NCBI GenBank assembly: GCA_963971405.1
Contig: OZ020490.1
Span: 62,001-126,000 of the forward strand
Length of the DNA stretch: 64,000 bases
Direction: 5' to 3'
Origin: Psococerastis gibbosa
Lineage: Eukaryota > Arthropoda > Insecta > Psocodea > Psocidae
Part shown: positions 47,330-60,244 of the stretch, piece after piece
How positions within the stretch are numbered: position 1 is the stretch's first letter
How the letters are laid out: each line of letters begins with the position of its first letter
Made by a program: the position numbers and the translations under genes
The notes under the pieces: generated by a model
Seen by the model: only the letters and a program-made list of their open reading frames with translations
Databases searched by the model: none
What the model was told of the DNA's origin: nothing

Positions 47330-48686
47330 CCGGTCCGAGTTTACTCGAACATGCTTTCCAATTTATGAATTAGTAGGGAGAGAAAATGATTAATTTCATG
47401 GTAAATAATTTTCCTATGGTTAAATTTCTGATATCAAGGGGGGGGGGGGTCGTTCACCTGACGTCACTGGAGGTGACGTAAATTCTACATAGTGTCAAGT
47501 ACAACTGTATTTCGCGGAGTACTCACTTCTGTTCTTTTGATACCTAGCTAGCCTTCTTCTTGGGATATTAAGAATCACGGTACTGGACACTTATAAAGGA
47601 TTATAATTCAGTAAATCAAATACACATACACAACACTGGACTTTTAAAGGTCAGAGAAACACAGAAATACTACTGGTTAAAAATATGGACGATACTGAGG
47701 TTTGAACATACGGACAACACTAGCAACACTCTGGCAACACACTAGTAGTAACTAGCGATAACTAACTATAACTGACTATAACTGACTTAGGCAAATTTGG
47801 CTCTCTGGTTTTATATCATAACTATTCAATGGATTAGTCATAGGACACAGTATAAGTAAATACAAATACAGATTAATAGTTAAGTATGTAGAACAATGAG
47901 TAAAGTAAAGAATAATAATCCAGAGTCCTAATAATAACCAAATTCAAGTTCCAGAGTACCGAGTACAAAGTAACAAAGTAGGCCTAGAATAGTGCTGGTA
48001 CATTACAATAGGACAGACCAACACATTGCCACACAGCAATAATGGCAGGGCACGCAATGCATTTCAGCGTGAATTTGCTTTCATTTTTTCAAAAAAAATT
48101 TTTTTACACAAAACCAAATAGTTTTTGGGAAAGCAAACTGTCCGGTCTCGTTACTCAATTTAACACCTAAAACATGCCTGAAGGTAGAAATCAGCGATAG
48201 AAAGGTTTAGCAGAAAAATTATTTTTTAGTCATTTTTCATTAAAATTAAGTTATTTTAATTTTTTTACCCCTAGAAGCAAACTATCAAGGGGTAAGCGAC
48301 CCCCGCATTTTATCAACATTAATAACGACTAGAATATATGTGAATTTAAAAGAAATCGTTGGAGCCGTTTTTGAGAAATACTGTTTTTAGACGTTTTTTT
48401 TGGAGTTTTTTGAAAATAAAACCCCCCCAAATTGAGTTAGGCCAAAATAAAAAAAATTGTCCCGAGGTATGATTTTTGTGAACAAACATGTCCAATTTTG
48501 CACAAATCCACCGAGTAGTTTGCCCGGAAATCGATGAACAGACAGACAGAGCGACAGACAGACATTTCGTAAAAACCACTTTTTTGGGTTCCTTGGACCT
48601 GAAAAAGTGTAAATCCGTTGAAATCTCGGGATCGAAAATTTCGACCATCACAAAGCTTTCTTTATACTACTTAGAAATTGGAAAGC
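47330..48686 (-). repeat. TCTG-core repeat, full length, split by a solo LTR
   Basis: Begins CCGGTCCGAGTTTACTCGAAC and ends at the GGAAAGC hairpin arm (48686). The two parts, 47330-47492 and 48008-48686, join seamlessly when the LTR and one 4-bp duplication are removed. Compare the uninterrupted 36121-36975. Confidence 0.92.
47493..48007. mobile_element. Solo LTR, 515 bp
   Basis: Starts TGTCAAGTAC and ends GTACATTACA, so it has the TG...CA ends with an imperfect 10-bp inverted terminus. It is flanked by a 4-bp duplication ATAG (47489-47492 and 48008-48011). The interior has a TATA-like TTTTATATCATA at about 47810 and no open frame. A 4-bp duplication is usual for Ty3/gypsy-type elements. No internal retroelement sequence was found in the window. 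Confidence 0.85.
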
Positions 48687-48744
48687 AATAAAAGTAATTT
48701 CAGAAGAATGCCAACCAACATACAATAACTCTAAGTAGGTTATT

Positions 48745-48880
48745 GCTTTCCAATTTTTACGTAGTATAAGGAAAGCTTTGTGACGGTCGAAATTATCGAT
48801 TCCGAGATTTCAACGGATTTACACGTTTCGAGGTCCCAGGAACCAAAAATAGTGGTTTTTACGAAATGTCTGTCTGTCGT

Positions 48881-48921
<41 letters not shown>

Positions 48922-49643
48922 GCGTCGATTTCCGGGCAAACTACTCGGTCGATCTTGATGAAATTCCGCATGTAGGTTCACAAAAATCATACCTCGGAAC
49001 AATTTTTTTTATTTGGGGCTAACTTAATTTGAGGGGTTTTATTCTCAAAAAACTCCTAAAAAAACGTCTAAAAAAATTATTTCTCAAAAACGGCTGCAAC
49101 GATTTCTATTAAATTCACATATATTGTAGTCGTTATTAATATTAACGAAATGCGTGGGGTCGCTTGTCCCTTGATAGGTTGCTTCTGGGGGTAAAAAAAT
49201 AAAAGTAACTAAATTTTAATGAAAAATGACTAAAAAATAATTTTTCTGCGAAACCTTTCTATCGATGATTTCTACCTTCAGGCATGTTTTAGGTGTTAAA
49301 TTGAGTAACGAAACCGGACAGGTTGCTTTCCCAGAAAAGTATTTGTTTTTGTCAAAAGAAATGTTTTTTTGAAAAAAATGATAGAAAATTAACGCTCAAA
49401 TGCATTGCATGCCCTGCCAGTATTGCTGTATGGTAATGTGTTGGTCTGACCTATCTAGAATTTACCTCACCTCCAGTGACGTCAGGTGGACAATCCCCCC
49501 CCCCCCCGAGATATCGGAAAATTAACCATGGGAAAATTATTTACCATGAAATTACTCATTTTCTATCTATTTCTATCTATTTCTATTTCTATCTACTAAT
49601 TTTGATAAATTGGAAAGCATGTTCGAGTAAACTCGGACCGGTT
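48745..49643 (+). repeat. TCTG-core dispersed repeat, reference full-length copy, 899 bp
   Basis: Best complete copy of an unclassified non-coding family. In order it has: the terminal hairpin GCTTTCC-(19 nt)-GGAAAGC; a GTGACGGTCGAAATT block; the pure (TCTG)n core at about 48867-48920; GATTTCCGGGCAAACTACTC; an AT-rich middle with TTATTTCTCAAAAACGGC; the block AACGAAACCGGACAGG; TTACCTCACCTCCAGTGACG; a C-run; and the end AACTCGGACCGGTT with a small CGAG...CTCG hairpin. There is no open frame beyond the Leu-Ser-Val-Cys translation of the core. I could not define a constant target duplication. Confidence 0.92.
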
Positions 49644-50349
49644 CTTTGAAATGCCATAAGCCATGGATTGAAATACATTGGGACCATGATGTGGGATCAT
49701 GATGTGGTCATTATAGTGACGTATAAGTATGGGGAGCCCAGGGGGTAAGCGGGTTGCTAGGTCGTCTGCTCATTGTAAGAAATTGAAGACGATCTGGTCT
49801 TGCCCCCCAAAAATATTTAAAAAATTTGCCACTGGGTCATTACATTTGAGAATCAAAATAACAAGAGATCACTTCATTGCAGCATGTTTTGTTTTGACTG
49901 ATCTGCAGTGATCTGATGTCGTCATTATACCCCTAAGACACTTTTAATTTGAGTTGTATGTACCTGTATGTGTTGAGGTAATTCAATTTGCAAAAACCGG
50001 GTAGCTGTCCTTATGGAAATTAGTTGTGACCCAGTGTCCAGTTGCGGCCTGTAGGTGTTAAGGTAACGGAGCCACTTCTATTTTTGGTCTGTGTGGGGTT
50101 TTTGTGGACTATACGCTAACGGAGCTTGTCGCACAATTTTAATGACTCTTCGCAGATTAGCCAAACGAGTTTGCCAAGAACCGCAGCCTCGTAACTTATA
50201 GTCTAAGTATAGTATCTATGGTTATAAACGGTATGCCGGCTGTAAGTATGTAATATATAGTATACCTGTTTACTGTATACTGTTGATTGTTTGCAGTCTG
50301 AAAGTAACAACTTTCAGTTTGCCCAAATTTGGATTGCTTATAATTTAAA
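49644..50349. other. Intergenic DNA, nothing recognised
   Basis: No gene or element boundary was identified. Confidence 0.35.
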
Positions 50350-50650
50350 GGAACCGGAAACAACATGTTTTCCTATTATTTTATCAATCAGTAGAAAGAT
50401 AATAATTATGAGTAATTTGATATTAAATAATTTTCCTATGGTTAAATTTGGGAACTCTCGATATCCCCATGGCCGTAGTCAGCAACTTTTTCGGGGTGAA
50501 TTTTCCAAACTTTCTTCAAAAAATAATTTTTTGTACAAAACTAAATCTTTTTTTTGGGAATGCAACCTGTTCGGTTTGGTTACTCTATAGTCTATTTAAT
50601 GCCTAAAACATATATCTGAAGGTAGAAATCATCGATTGAAAGATTCCGGA
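50350..50650 (-). repeat. TCTG-core repeat, old fragment
   Basis: Covers the right-end half of the family in minus orientation (aataattttcctatggttaa, ctctcgatatcccc, ctgaaggtagaaatcatcga), with lost ends and core. Confidence 0.7.
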
Positions 50651-51758
50651 TACTACTAATGCTAACGATACTGATGATGTCACATTCCGTAGTCACATGA
50701 CCCCCATAAAATTTAAATTGATAGGGAAGCATACATTTTCAGCCATTGTTTTTTACTAAACAAAATAATTTTAAGGGGTGTAAAATATATCACCTCAGTG
50801 CTTAAAAATAAAATGGTTTGTCGGTTGGCAATTTGATGAGCTGATAGAGAAATAGCATGTGTTGACTCTTTCTCCAGGCCTGGCCTTGCGAGGTCACTTC
50901 GCGCTTCGCCAAATTGGCGACTGCACCATAATGCCTGACTTATTGTACTGCAACAACAAGTCTGTGGCACCTTCATGTGGCGGTCCTTCATGTAACAACT
51001 TGTAATGGACACATTTTATAACTAAATCTCGGAAAGTTGCTCGAAACAGGAACGACGATTGTAAAAGTTTAAAACTGATTATTATATAAATCGTTAATTG
51101 AGGGACAGTCAGTTAAAACCCCTGACCATATCACATAGGCTACACATTAACAATTGACTAGTTTTAAGGAAAAATAATATTTTTAATTCTTGCGATGATT
51201 TAATTTTGAAAATGGTACCTGCACGGTTCACCTGCATCATTTTTTAATCGTTTATTGTATACAATACTGCGCGCCCACACAGCCGACCGTGCAAATGCAG
51301 GCCTGTCTGTTATTTTTGGAGTTGAACGTGGACAGGTTGTGTTTTGAGCATTGTCATCGGAATTAGCGGCGTTCGTGCGGTGGAGGTATGTGCTCCGTCA
51401 TGGTCCATGGCCACGCCAAATGTTTGTCAACATGGCGATATTTATATTATCATGTTTACATGTTGAGTGTGTTACCGCAGTCAAGTATATTATGTCTCAT
51501 TCAAATCAAAACACTCAAGTCGACGAGTATGTTGTCAATAAATAACGTAGTGCCACACTTTTGTTTCTTGTCCATCTGAGCTAGAGATTCATGAGTCCAA
51601 CTGGTATCTTCTTCAATTTGCCTATAGGTAGGCTACAGCAGTAATTGTTTTTGTTTCCAAATTTTGTGTGAAAAGTCTCGTGTGAGTACTCGTCTGTTTA
51701 AGCTTTTTTCTCTTGATTGCTCACTCCGATAAGCTGTCATAAGTCTAGTAGAGTCAGT

Positions 51759-51881
51759 CAAGGCCAAGCCAAGGGGGGTTCATGGGCGAAATGGCTTGAT
51801 AATAGATAGAATCAGATTTTGAGAGGACAAACTAAAAATCACTATGTAATACCCAATGAAAAAATCCTGGCTACGGTCTTG
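51759..51881. mobile_element. hAT-type MITE, short sister of 10376-10688
   Basis: The left end CAAGGCCAAGCCAAGGGGGG and the right end CCTGGCTACGGTCTTG are inverted repeats. The flanks GAGTCAGT and GAGTCTGT (51751-51758 and 51882-51889) match at seven of eight bases. Internal words (aatcagattttgagagga, actatgtaataccc) match the other copy in reverse orientation. Confidence 0.75.
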
Positions 51882-51970
51882 GAGTCTGTTGACTATCAAT
51901 ATAGGTACGCGTATTTGACAATTTCAAGTTAGCCCAGTAGATGGTTGCTTTCAACGGAATATTAGAAGAA

Positions 51971-52811
51971 CCGGTCCGAGTTTACTCGAACATGCTTTCC
52001 AATTTATCAAAATTAGTAGATAGAGAAAATGAGTAATTTATGGTAAATAATTTTCCTATGGCTACATTTCCGATATCTGGGGGGGGGGGGATTGTCCACC
52101 TGACGTCACTGGAGGTGAGGTAAATTCATACATTACCACACAGCAATACTGGCAGGGCTCGCAATGCATTTGAGCGTGAAGTTTCTATCATTTTTAAAAA
52201 AAAACATTTTTTGTACAAAACCAAATACTATTCTGGGAAAGCAACCTGTCCGGTTTCGTTACTCAATTTAACACCTAAAACATGCCTGAAGGTAGAAATC
52301 ATCGATAGAAAGGTTTCGCAGAAATATTATTTTTTATTAATTTTTCATTAAAATTTAGTTATTTTTATTTTTTTACCCCCAGAAGAAAACTATCAAGGGG
52401 CAAGCGACCCTCCACATTTTATCAACATTAATAACAACTACAATATATGTCAATTTAAAAGAAATCGTTGGAGCCGTTTTTGGGAAATAATTTTTTTAGA
52501 CGTTTTTTTTGAAATTTTTTGAGAATAAAACCCTCCGAAATTGAGTTGGCCCCAAATAAAAAACATTGTCCCGAGGTATGATTTTTGTGAACCTACATGC
52601 CGAATTTTATCAAAATCGGCCGAGTAGTTTGCCCGGAAATCGACGCACAGACATACAGAAATACAGACAGACAGAGCGACAGACAGACATTTCGTAAAAA
52701 CCACTCTTTTGGGTTCCTGGGACCTCAAAACGCGTAAGTCCGTTGAAATCTCGGAATCGAAAATGTCGACCATCACAAAGCTTTCCTTATACTACGTATA
52801 AATCGGATAGC
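51971..52811 (-). repeat. TCTG-core repeat, full-length copy
   Basis: Begins CCGGTCCGAGTTTACTCG and ends at the terminal hairpin (one arm mutated to GGATAGC). All family blocks are present in order. Confidence 0.92.
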
Positions 52812-53629
52812 AAAAAGTGAATTGAGGGGGGGGGGCTATTATTTATTGCTCCGAATTTAACAAACAAACAAAAAAAACGGTGGCAAATGAAAGATTTTAT
52901 AATCAAGAATAAGTGAAGTAAAGTAAATTTATTTATTTATTCAGTAAACATGCTGTTCTTATCAACAGTTGAAACATAAGATGGCAGTGTAGCAGCAATG
53001 TGTACGCCTTTATAATAACCTTTCGGCTGGTGTTTTCATATTTTGGTGCCTGGTGGCCACAACAGTTACTATTAGCTTAGTTGTTACATACAATTTAACT
53101 AATCAGTGAGTGAAATTTAGCAAGAAATAAATAAATAATTATTGACCTTTTGTTGCAATACTGAACATATGGGGCTGTCTTGCGCTGAAGAGGGTGGCAA
53201 AGGGCCACCTCCTTTACATGATGAGAAGTGTGGGATTCTTCCGGGGAGAGCCTTTAAATTTACTAGGACACAACATATTTTTTTAAGACACAGTAAATGT
53301 CAAAGTTTGTCTTTGGCAGTTGTTGGCAGTAGCGTGTCTAAATGGTACATTGTAAATGTTAGTTGGCAGGCAGGTCTCGTCTATAGCTTGCAATGACACC
53401 GTGTTATACAATTACTGATGCTAATTACTGCCTATTGTTGCCAAGACTCCACCTGCTGGTTTTTGGCACTGGCAAAATCATTTTACTGCCTATCTACTTG
53501 CAATCAGTTCATTGAACTAAGGTAGTAAGGTCTGTAAATGACACTCAATACATAAATCACAATAAAGAGGAACCACAGACATCTCGCAAGCCAAGGCCAA
53601 GCAATTATGTATAGGGTTATATAGCCTAC
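52812..53629. other. Intergenic DNA, possible retroelement tail
   Basis: G-run at 52827-52834. A (TTTA)n tract at about 52928-52941 may be the A-rich tail of a minus-oriented retroelement. No gene was recognised. Confidence 0.3.
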
Positions 53630-54090
53630 TGTTCTCAAGAGTATATTTCTACTGTTTTGTGTTCCAAATTCGACATACTCATTCTTTTTGTGCTTTTGAT
53701 GCAAATGTACTCTTTTTTAAATCAGATCCTAATCTTTTAGTCTTTTACAGAATTTTGTAATTTTGACGCTGGGGGAGAAGGAGAAGAGGAAGTGCAATCT
53801 TCCGCTAAAAACATGTATTTTTAGTTACTTGCAAGTAACTAGGCCGGATAAAAATACACACGGTAGAATGGAATAATAGTTTTATTATTCAAGTAGCTAT
53901 TGCTTATTAGTAATTGTAAAATTTTATGGGGCGGGTTATGTATGCGATAATTAATCTTGTTATCCTTTGATTTTTTGGTGAAGAAATAAAGAAATATGTG
54001 TACCATACCCCATCAATCAGTGATTTAAAGAGGAGGAGAGTGTGACACACAACCTTCCCCCCCGCACGGCTCTTACGTATATAGATCTTG
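53630..54090 (-). repeat. Rearranged relative of the hAT-type MITE at 2896-3328
   Basis: 53640-53760 matches the reverse complement of about 3180-3290 (tgtgttccaaattcgacatactc). 53995-54085 matches the reverse complement of about 2945-3020 (accccatcaatca, tttaaagaggagagtgtgacac). The termini are not preserved. The 187-codon minus frame across it is spurious. Confidence 0.65.
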
Positions 54091-54547
54091 ATAGGGGTTT
54101 GCATTGTCAAGGTATTATATGCAATGCGCGGAGAACACAGACAACACATATTTGTTGACCGCAGCACACAATTGCTCCACACGTACAATTTTAGAGTTAT
54201 GTTAAATTTATAAATTACACGACGCGACACTGGTGACTGGACTAGGAATCTAGTTTCCATAGCAGTGACAACGGTATATATGTGTACGTGCCAATAATCG
54301 GCAGCTAATTGCACAAAATAATCTTCCAAGACAATAAAATTAAAATATTGTTGAGGTGTAAGATCTCGATCTACCTGTATTATTTTATTTTCCAATGAAG
54401 ACCCTATTATTATTATTATTTTATTATTTAATAAAGTCACGCCTGTTGAAAGTTTTGCGACTTGAAACACCGCAGCTTGGTCACTGTCTTACTGGTCATT
54501 TCATATTTACATTCACATACATTTTTTATGCGTAGGCAGTAAATTTA

Positions 54548-54925
54548 TATGGAAAGCTTTGTGATGGTGGATTTACACGTTTTAAAGACCCAGGAATCAA
54601 AAAAGGTTTGTTTTTTTAACAAAATGTCTGTCTGTTGGTCGATTTGTGGGCTAACTGCTCAATGGATTTAGATGAAAATTTGCATGTAGCTTCAAAAAAA
54701 GGTTCATTTTATTTTGGGCTAAAAAACGGCAATTTTTATTTCTCAAGAACGGCTCCATTTTCTTAAAATAAATTCATTATACTGCAAATTAATTTTTCTG
54801 TGGAAGGGATCTTTCTAACGATGCTTTCTAACTTCGGATTTGGTTTAGGTGTTAATTAGAGTAACGAAACCGTACAGGTTGCTTACTTGCTTTCCTAAAC
54901 AAAGATTTGGTTCTGTACGCAACAA
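54548..54925 (+). repeat. TCTG-core repeat, shortened and diverged copy
   Basis: Starts at GGAAAGCTTTGTGATGG and keeps GATTTACACGTTTTAAAGACC and GTAACGAAACCGTACAGGTTG. Much of the middle and the C-run end are missing. Confidence 0.7.
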
Positions 54926-57900
54926 TTATGTTTTGATGAATTTTTTGATTATTCAAGCCCAATACATTGCCGAGGTACCCTATTCCATTATTACTGTGTC
55001 GTAACGTGTAGACTGTGCAATCGTCCCATAGATGGAATCCGTGCTTTGGGATAGGGGCTGTGGGGTCGCGAGCGAAACTCGTTTCTATGTAAACTTCATC
55101 TAAAAGATAGATTTGCATGCAAAGCTGGCCATGTTTTCATCTAAATTGGATCTACCCTATGTAAACCAAGTTTATTAAGGTTATAGCGTACCTTTCTGTG
55201 GGTTTCCAAAACTAGGTATCACTTTGAACTTGAGATAGCACAGCTGGGGGCTGGGAGACCGGTCTGAGTATTGCGAATTGGTCGGCTGCGTGTGTCAGGG
55301 TGCCCTTATATCACTTCGGCCCCCCTCCAGTCGCGGCCGGCCGCGCGACCTTAACATTGACTCGGCGTGCCTTTCTTCCCATTTCTTCCTGCACTTCCCA
55401 CTCAATCTTCTTCCTTTCCCAGTTCTGCACAGGAATTTATATGTTGCGGACACATTTTAATTTTTTCCCAAAGCTCAAACCTTATACCTATTCAGCGTAA
55501 TCGCTCTTACATATTTATAACAACTTTATTATTATTATTATTATTGATTATTATTATTATTATATTGATCGAGTACAATACATTATATTGATACAATAAA
55601 ATCATATACCGCAAGGCTTCAGTCAGCCCGTGTGCGGTTTATGTACAGTATATTTCTAGACACGCGATGCATCCGAATTTGGAAGTAGGAGACGTTTAGA
55701 AGTTTTGTGCAGATACACAGTATGTATTTCATGGGAGTCATACCGGACAATGTGTTGGTCCGTGCTGTATGATTTGGTGTGTTGACAATTTCGACAATTT
55801 TGGTTAGCCGGCTGTAAAATTTCGCACACACATCCCTGAGACCCTGGGCATGTTATACCATAACTATGTTTCTTACTGAGACTTACTGGGACGGGAGAGC
55901 AAATTTTGGGTGTTTTAAGTTCTTAAAAGAAAATGCTGGTGAAATTTTGAATGTACCTGCCACAATCAAACAATATAATAGCCCAAAAAGCCAACAGGTG
56001 TAAATTTTAGTGTGATGTTATAGCCTACCAAAAGTTGTGATGGGGGAGTCACGGGTGCTAACGGGGAACCTGATGACGCCATCTCATGGGTGAGGTTCCA
56101 TACCTGTTTTGATACTCCAACTATTCCAAAGATGCGATAAAGTAACCCAACCTACATTTACAACATCAGACTATGTAAACTATGATGGTCCGAGCAAGAA
56201 ATGCAATAAGTACCTGTTGAACCCCTAGTGGGACAGCGATGGTAATGTCAGTATCTCCATGGGTTCATTTGTAGAGGAGGGCGCCCGATCCCTACTACTC
56301 GAAACTCGACAGCACTTGGAATCGGTGGACAGTAAATCGATCCCAGTGGTGGAGTCACATGTCCCTGTAACTATGCTCTCGAAGGTCATAGCGGGGCATT
56401 TGAATTGGTGGATAGTAAGCGATATTGTGCTGTGGGAACAGATCAGCAGTGGGCCGATTATGACGATTGGCATTAACTTACTCCTGGGGTTAAAACTGTA
56501 AAAAAAAAAACAAATTTTGAATAGCACTTTCCACTGTAAAATTATCTTGTTTCCATTTTTAATACCAGGGTATTATATTTTATTAACCCCGGTAGTTTAA
56601 TCGTCATGATCGGGCCTACTTTACAGTTTATATTTAACTATAGGGTATAAATATTTATTGTTGTATTATTGTATGTATTACTTCATTTATTAATTTTGTC
56701 AACTTGAGTTGGTAGGTACCCCGCACACCATCAGGTTAAGGGGGCCTACAAAATTATTTGTTACGCCAATCATTTTAGAAAAATATACGAATTGTTATTA
56801 TTATTATTTATATAATTACAGATCGGTTTTACATTTGTACAACACTGGGGCTCTTTTTCCACGAGTTATCAATCAATGCGTGGGAAGTTTTGAAATAATC
56901 CTTATCAGTATACATATAGATTATACTGACAAGCAAAGATCATATTATTAATTGATAACTTTGGAAAAACGTTGTTTCCATATCAACAAGCATTTTTTTT
57001 TAAATTGGGGTACAGATGTTACCTGTGTGCTTAAGCCTATTGGCCTATTGTGCCCCCTACAACAAAGTATCTACATCACTTCTACATCACTTTCTCGAGG
57101 CCTATCTCCCTCAGGAGAGCCGGGATCTTGAGGGGATTCAGAAGTGGTCTTTTACATGTAGTAGTAGTATGGTTTGACACAGTCCCAGGCCACGGTGTGG
57201 GCCCATAGGACTCCAGTGGACCTCCTGATTATAGTGGATTCCGAACCACTTGGGAAACACAGTGAAGTCACACGATTAGTTCGGAGGTGACCAGGACAAG
57301 TCCTACCATGTTTCCCTACCGGCACTGTGCATACGACCAATTTATCTGCAGCTTTGAACCTGCTCTGGTCCGCTGGATTCAACTTGGTATGGCGGCCGGC
57401 TCTTTTACATGTAACTGCAAGCTTCCCGAGCATACTGCTCTTCGTGCGATTGCATCGCATCGCATCGCAGGTCCTCCGCAGGCAATAGAGAACGCACTAC
57501 TCAAAAGGATGATTCCTTTATCCTGTAGCATTAACACTCTGTTATTGCGCCAGCAGTTGCTGCTGAATTCCGAAAACTGCGTAATTTTGCAGTTGATCAT
57601 ATGATATGACTGGGCTATTAAATGGCGGTCGGAAAAGTGAATAATGAGTTGTAGTTACTGGTTGAGAGAAGAGGAAGTGATTGGCCACGGCGACGAGCAC
57701 ATCCTAGACCTTGTCGACAACACATTGACTTTATCTAATTCATACAATTATTTGTTTCTTCAGAAGACTATTGTTTCAGAACTGCGCATGAGTGAATCCT
57801 GAGTTCTGCAAATAATGACAAGGACTTGCAGCTTGATATCGGCAACAGTACCGACATGGTATGGACAGCAAAAACTGTATGCTGGTTGACTATTGGAACA

Positions 57901-59679
57901 CAGCTAGTAAGGACGGCGGATGACATCACTTTTCAGAATGTGGCCGCATTAGCAATGGGCAATTCGACTGATCGTATGTCTTTGTGTACGATTTACAAAG
58001 CCCAAAAATTTCCACTAAACACCGTATATTAAAATAACGCCAAGAGTACTAACAAGAATACCTGTTACGATACCTACCGGATTATTGCACCAACCATAAG
58101 GTTGCTATTTTATCATTGAGTATTTGAGGCATTGTAGGTATTGGTGTATAGATAGTAGTCTTTATATTCTAGTTTCGTAAAGGCTTTTCTATCATAGCAA
58201 ATAGCCTATGTACCCTACAGCCATCGATTTCTGTAACCTTTTCATGAAATTTCGGTGTACTTGCAATATTTTAGCTGCAATCACAAGTTGTCATAAACAG
58301 TGACGTACACTCTGTACTTTGGCCTGCAGTAATCAGTTTGGAAATATGTTGTGCTGTGGCACTGGTGCATATTCCTGACAAAGGAGTTATTAATAGAGTT
58401 TGAAGTGCACTGCTTGAAGGTGCATCGGGTAGTTTGGGACATTGGTATGCAAGCAAACTGCATTTAACGATGTGGCCGTAAGGAACATGCCATTGCCAGG
58501 AAGTCTTAGCCATGCTCTTTGTTCCCGGCAATTACAAACTTACTAACACTGCGGGAAAATGGCAATTTTCCAAACGCATCAGCAGGCTGTATGGTCATCA
58601 AATACGTTTAGGTAGTATAGCGCAGTTGGTGGATGGCTATAGACAGTCAGACAGTCGCATCACTGATGATTGCCTGTTAATTGGTTTTCCCATACAGACA
58701 AACTCATGCAATGACCATTGTCGCCCACAGTTACAATTTTGTCTGCAGCGCAAGGTTTGGCAACGGCCGTGTTATCATGAGCACTTGCCTGATGTACTTT
58801 CTGCGGCTCATTCCAATCTAGCTATGCCTAGTACTGCTGCAATAAGAGTTGTTTCGTCTGTATATCTGACGTTGTCCGAAGCTCCCATTGTAATTCAAAT
58901 AGAGCAGTGATATCAAGAGGTCGGAGTATTCAAGACGGCTAATTGCCGATGTTCCTTTGGCCTTCAAGTTTTTGCAGAGCGATCGTACTGCGGGCGGATG
59001 TGACCATAGTGCCTTAAACAGTACCGCATCTCAACATGCACTATTCTTTCTCGAACTCGACAGCTCTATAGTTAGGCCTATTTTTCAAATTTTTATTCAC
59101 TTGATTAAACGTAAACAGTAAAATTTAACTGATTATGTTTATATGTATCCCGCATTTCACACGATTTTGTAAAGTTATGTAGCTGAAATGATAAATAAGA
59201 GTTGTAAATGTGTACATGGCACGACTGCGTTCAAACTCTGCCTCAAAATTGTTTATTACAAGTTATGGCAATAGTACAGGCTGATGAGTATAATTTTAAA
59301 AATGATTCGACCTCGCGCAAGCTCATCTTCATCGACAAAAAATCGCGTTCTGGCGGACAACAAGGCCTTGCCGATTTAGCTACGCACAAATGCTTTGGTA
59401 CCTCACTCTGGCGTCATACCACCACCACCATTTTTGGAATTAATAAAATGCATCAAGCGTACCTTTGCTCTTATATTCGGACACACCCACGTTATATATT
59501 ATGCTATTTACGTGGAAAAGTTTTTGCCAGGCTAGGAATTACAGCGCAATTCTTTCCGTCGCAGTTTTAGGTTTATTATACCCAATACGGTAGATTTCCA
59601 ATTTGCGGTTATGGGTGGCGTATGATTTCTAATCGCAGCATTAACAACACGTTGTTATACAAGATAATATAGTTTTAAT
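54926..59679. other. Long gene-poor stretch
   Basis: No protein gene is recognised. (TTA)n tracts lie near 55528-55562, and the repeat member 57211-57400 is here. Open frames of 80-130 codons at 56259-56501, 58512-58910 and 59208-59570 have no family likeness, no splice context and AT-driven codon use. Confidence 0.4.
57211..57400. repeat. Member of a two-copy repeat (with 41029-41170)
   Basis: Contains the same ordered words as 41029-41170, plus about 40 additional bases in the middle. It is open in one minus frame, but that alone is weak. Confidence 0.5.
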
Positions 59680-59970
59680 GCTTTCCAATTTAAACGTAGT
59701 AGGCTATAAGGAAAGCTTTGTGACGGTCGAAATTTTCGATTCTGAGATTTCAACGGATTTACACGTTTTGAGGTCCCAGGAACCCAAAAAAGTATTTTTT
59801 ACGAAATGTCTGTCTGTGCGTCGATTTCCGGGCAAACTACTCGGTCAATTTTGCAAATAGGTTCACAAAAATCATACCTCAGGTCTATTTCTTTGGGGGG
59901 GGGGGACTAACTCAATTTGGGGGGTTTTATTCTCAAAGAACGTCTAAAAAAATTATTTCCCAAAAACTCA
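59680..59970 (+). repeat. TCTG-core repeat, left end only
   Basis: The complete left-end hairpin and first 250 bp of the family, with the TCTG core cut to TCTGTCTGTG and a G-run inserted at about 59895. It stops within the ATTATTTCCCAAAAA block. Confidence 0.85.
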
Positions 59971-60244
59971 CTATATTGCGCCTATTTATTCAACAACAAG
60001 AATAACAAAAAGTCCCGGGGAGTTTGCACTTTGTAGGCCTAGTAATATTCTTTGCCTCTGAAATCTCCCCGAGTGAAATTAAGGACATTTAAGGTCATGC
60101 CCCCTAATTTAAAATCTGCGTACGTCCATTCCCCCTTTTCTACATTTTAATGAAAATGGGGAGGGGGAGGGGGCTGCAAATGTAACACGGAACCCCTCGA
60201 AAACCTATCGTTAAGCCACTGGTGAATGTTTTCCTAATTGTACC

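Noticed and set aside
48867-48920. (TCTG)n tract as a CRISPR-like or independent satellite array
   Set aside because: It is a microsatellite at a fixed place inside a dispersed repeat. There are no spacers and the host is eukaryotic.
53907-54470. 187-codon minus frame
   Set aside because: Runs through a rearranged MITE relative and AT-rich DNA. No family likeness or splice support.
56259-56501. 80-codon plus frame beginning MGSFVEEGARSLLLETRQHL
   Set aside because: The composition is protein-like, but there is no homologue I know, no splice site pair, and an equally long opposite frame.
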